Source: Bacteroidaceae bacterium (GTDB lineage Bacteria > Bacteroidota > Bacteroidia > Bacteroidales > Bacteroidaceae). From it: DNA of 7,100 bases. Made by a program: the position numbers and the translations under genes. Positions 5,514 through 7,100 of this stretch are shown here, in pieces. Numbering within the stretch: position 1 is the first letter of the stretch; each line of letters starts with the position of its first letter. The stretch lies in the NCBI GenBank assembly GCA_900770705.1, contig CAAGLF010000043.1, positions 1 to 7,100 of the forward strand, written 5' to 3'. Under the pieces are notes generated by a model. It saw only the letters and a program-made list of their open reading frames with translations. It was not told the DNA's origin and did not search any database.

Positions 5514-7100
5514 ATGAAGAAAATCTTACTTCTTCTGTTTGCCCTCTGCCTGACGGCAGGTGTGGCAAGCGCCAGTGGCACGGCAAGGGCACTGAAGGTG
5601 CAGAAGGTGGAAGCTACAGCTGCCTCCTATCTGACCCAAAGCTACGACCCGGCTTATGGGGAGTACGAGTCCGTGCAGTCCATTACGGTAACCTTCGACC
5701 AAGCCGTCGCCATCAACGAAAGCAAAGTCGAGGGAGGAATCTATTTCCAGTGTAGAACGGCAGGTGCCGCCTATGAGATGAACGCTACCATAGGCGAGAA
5801 CCCCAACCAGGTTGTTCTCTCTATGGACAGCCCTGTCACCACTGCCGGCAACTGGATTCTCTACATCGAAGAGGGCGTATTCTACGCTACGGCCGACAAC
5901 TCCATCGTCAATGAAGAGACACTGGACGGCCCCTGGGTTATCACCGGAACCGCAGGTGGCAGCGGCAGCAGCAACATCGTTTTCGAAGCTACCAATGTAA
6001 CACCGCTTCCCGGAATGGACACTTCGCTGGACGTACTCAGTGACATCGTTCTCACGTTTGGGGCATGGCCTACGATTGATGACCTCAATCCCTCCTATGC
6101 CACTGTCAAGGACGCACGTGGTCAGGACGTAGCCCAGGGTATTCTGGCATACGACGAAGTTGACTATTACGCTCTGCACGTGACACTTGACACCGAGATC
6201 TCGGAACCGGGCGTCTACACGGTTGTTATCCCTGCCGGTGCCATCACCAGCAATGACGACCCGAATGCCGTCAACGAAGAGATGGCTCTCACCTATCGTG
6301 TGGGCACCTTCGAGGTAAATGGCGTACAGCCCGAAATGGGACACGTAGACAGACTCACCGAACTGACCCTCTTCACCAGCGGACGTATCGGCGGTATCAA
6401 CGCAGATCAGAAGGTAGAAGTCCTGATGGCCGGCGAAGTAGTGGCCGAAGGTACTGCCGAACTCGGTATGGACTTCAACGAAGTGAACATCGTGTTCGAC
6501 CAGCCCATCGAGCAGTATGGCAACTATGTAGTCAACGTTCCCGCCGGTCTCGTATACGAATACGGCTACACGGGTGAACTCGACAATATGGCCGGATGGA
6601 TGAGCAACGAGCAGCTCCAGCTGACCTACAGCGTAGGCACCTTCGAGAACACCGCCGTTTATCCCACGAACGACGCTCCCGTGGCACAGATCAGCGAGGT
6701 AACGCTCTTCTTCTCCGCCCACGTAGGTGGCATCGACGAAACCAAGGAGTGCTACTTCCAGAGCACGAAGGACGCTGAATGGAAGATGCCCGTACGCCTC
6801 GAAGTAGGCGACCTCAACGAGGTGAACGCCATACCCGAGGCTCCTATCACGGAATACGGCGCCTACACGCTCGTCATCCCCGAAGGAACCATCTATGATA
6901 TGTACTACGATCCCATCGACATGATGGGCGCCAGCGCCAGCAACGAACTCATCGCGCTGACCTATCAGGTAGGCGAGTTCGCTCCTGTCGCTACTTATCC
7001 TGCCAACGACCAGCCCCTTGAGAAGATCGAAGAAGTAACCCTCTTCTTCCCCGCCTATGTACAGCACATCGACGAGACGAAGGAAGTGTTCTTCGTAGAC
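5514..7100 (+). CDS. Secreted protein with tandem Ig-like repeats, C-terminus cut by window edge
   Basis: The frame is open for 529 codons to the window end. Residues 1-20 form a Sec signal peptide: KK, a leucine-rich core, then ASA as the likely cleavage site. C12 follows FAL, which is not a lipobox, so a lipoprotein is unlikely. The mature part is beta-rich and acidic, with at least five repeats (about 28-148, 152-266, 268-379, 380-491, 492 onward). The last three keep an exact 112-residue period (SEVTLFF/EEVTLFF anchors at E395 and E507, TELTLF at E283). Each repeat starts with a hydrophobic strand pattern and ends with YTVVIPAGAI- or YTLVIPEGTI-like segments, then LTYxVGxF. This recalls bacterial Ig-like domains of the Big_5/SbsA type. 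I do not recognise the gene; a cell-surface, adhesion or glycan-related role would be a guess. Its C-terminus, which might show a sorting domain, is not visible. Confidence 0.85.
   Translation, partial: MKKILLLLFALCLTAGVASASGTARALKVQKVEATAASYLTQSYDPAYGEYESVQSITVTFDQAVAINESKVEGGIYFQCRTAGAAYEMNATIGENPNQVVLSMDSPVTTAGNWILYIEEGVFYATADNSIVNEETLDGPWVITGTAGGSGSSNIVFEATNVTPLPGMDTSLDVLSDIVLTFGAWPTIDDLNPSYATVKDARGQDVAQGILAYDEVDYYALHVTLDTEISEPGVYTVVIPAGAITSNDDPNAVNEEMALTYRVGTFEVNGVQPEMGHVDRLTELTLFTSGRIGGINADQKVEVLMAGEVVAEGTAELGMDFNEVNIVFDQPIEQYGNYVVNVPAGLVYEYGYTGELDNMAGWMSNEQLQLTYSVGTFENTAVYPTNDAPVAQISEVTLFFSAHVGGIDETKECYFQSTKDAEWKMPVRLEVGDLNEVNAIPEAPITEYGAYTLVIPEGTIYDMYYDPIDMMGASASNELIALTYQVGEFAPVATYPANDQPLEKIEEVTLFFPAYVQHIDETKEVFFVD
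6315..7100 (+). repeat. 336-bp in-frame repeats within the secreted protein gene
   Basis: Units begin near 6315, 6651 and 6987, 336 bp (112 codons) apart, the last cut by the window edge. In the visible overlap of units 4 and 5 (residues 381-417 against 493-529) 22 of 37 residues are identical. Stretches around 6696 and 7032 remain similar at the DNA level. This points to duplication of a domain-length segment, with enough divergence that slippage is unlikely to be frequent now. Confidence 0.75.

Noticed and set aside
5514..5573. Lipoprotein signal peptide ending at C12
   Set aside because: The residues before C12 are F-A-L, lacking the small residue required at -1; the ASA motif at 18-20 is a better signal peptidase I site.
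5526..7067. 513-codon open frame on the minus strand opposite the secreted protein gene
   Set aside because: It mirrors the repeat structure of the sense gene. The sense frame has a signal peptide and domain periodicity; the antisense frame has neither a recognisable fold pattern nor a promoter.
1..7100. A novel multi-gene system, CRISPR array, tRNA/rRNA genes or an insertion sequence
   Set aside because: No transposase, Cas, toxin-antitoxin or defence motifs are seen, no spaced direct repeats of CRISPR type occur, and no tRNA cloverleaf or rRNA sequence is recognised; the genes are ordinary housekeeping genes plus one secreted protein.

Overview
The window looks like chromosomal DNA from a Bacteroidales bacterium, probably near Bacteroidaceae or Prevotellaceae. 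The evidence is threefold: the protein sequences (PckA, Upp and PriA of Bacteroides type), several promoters with the Bacteroidetes -7 box TAnnTTTG, and start codons without Shine-Dalgarno sequences. The coding DNA is GC-rich for that group, while several intergenic stretches are strongly AT-rich. Genus assignment is not possible from sequence reading alone.

Layout: (1) 1-1467, minus strand: pckA, ATP-type phosphoenolpyruvate carboxykinase, missing its C-terminus at the window edge. (2) 1468-2014: a divergent intergenic region with a pckA promoter, a cluster of 22-bp GGGCCC-containing repeats, a strong inverted repeat and a consensus upp promoter with an adjoining palindrome. (3) 2015-2686, plus strand: upp, uracil phosphoribosyltransferase. 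(4) 2687-3017: the convergent region between upp and priA. It holds a compact promoter-to-terminator unit, probably a small non-coding RNA of about 60 nt, and the terminator of priA. (5) 3018-5078, minus strand: priA, the replication-restart helicase, apparently without the winged-helix domain. (6) 5079-5513: a divergent region with a priA -7 box almost touching its start codon, a 185-bp element with 22-bp terminal inverted repeats, and an AT-rich leader. (7) 5514-7100, plus strand: the start of a secreted protein built of tandem Ig-like repeats with an exact 112-residue period, cut by the window edge.

The four protein genes are separate transcription units. PckA links C4 acids and PEP, Upp salvages uracil, PriA restarts stalled replication forks, and the last gene is an exported surface or periplasmic protein of unknown role. 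Nothing here resembles a defence island, CRISPR array, biosynthetic cluster or intact mobile element. The interesting material is mostly intergenic: the small RNA candidate, the inverted-repeat element beside priA and the phased GGGCCC repeats. The shortened PriA also deserves comparison with relatives.
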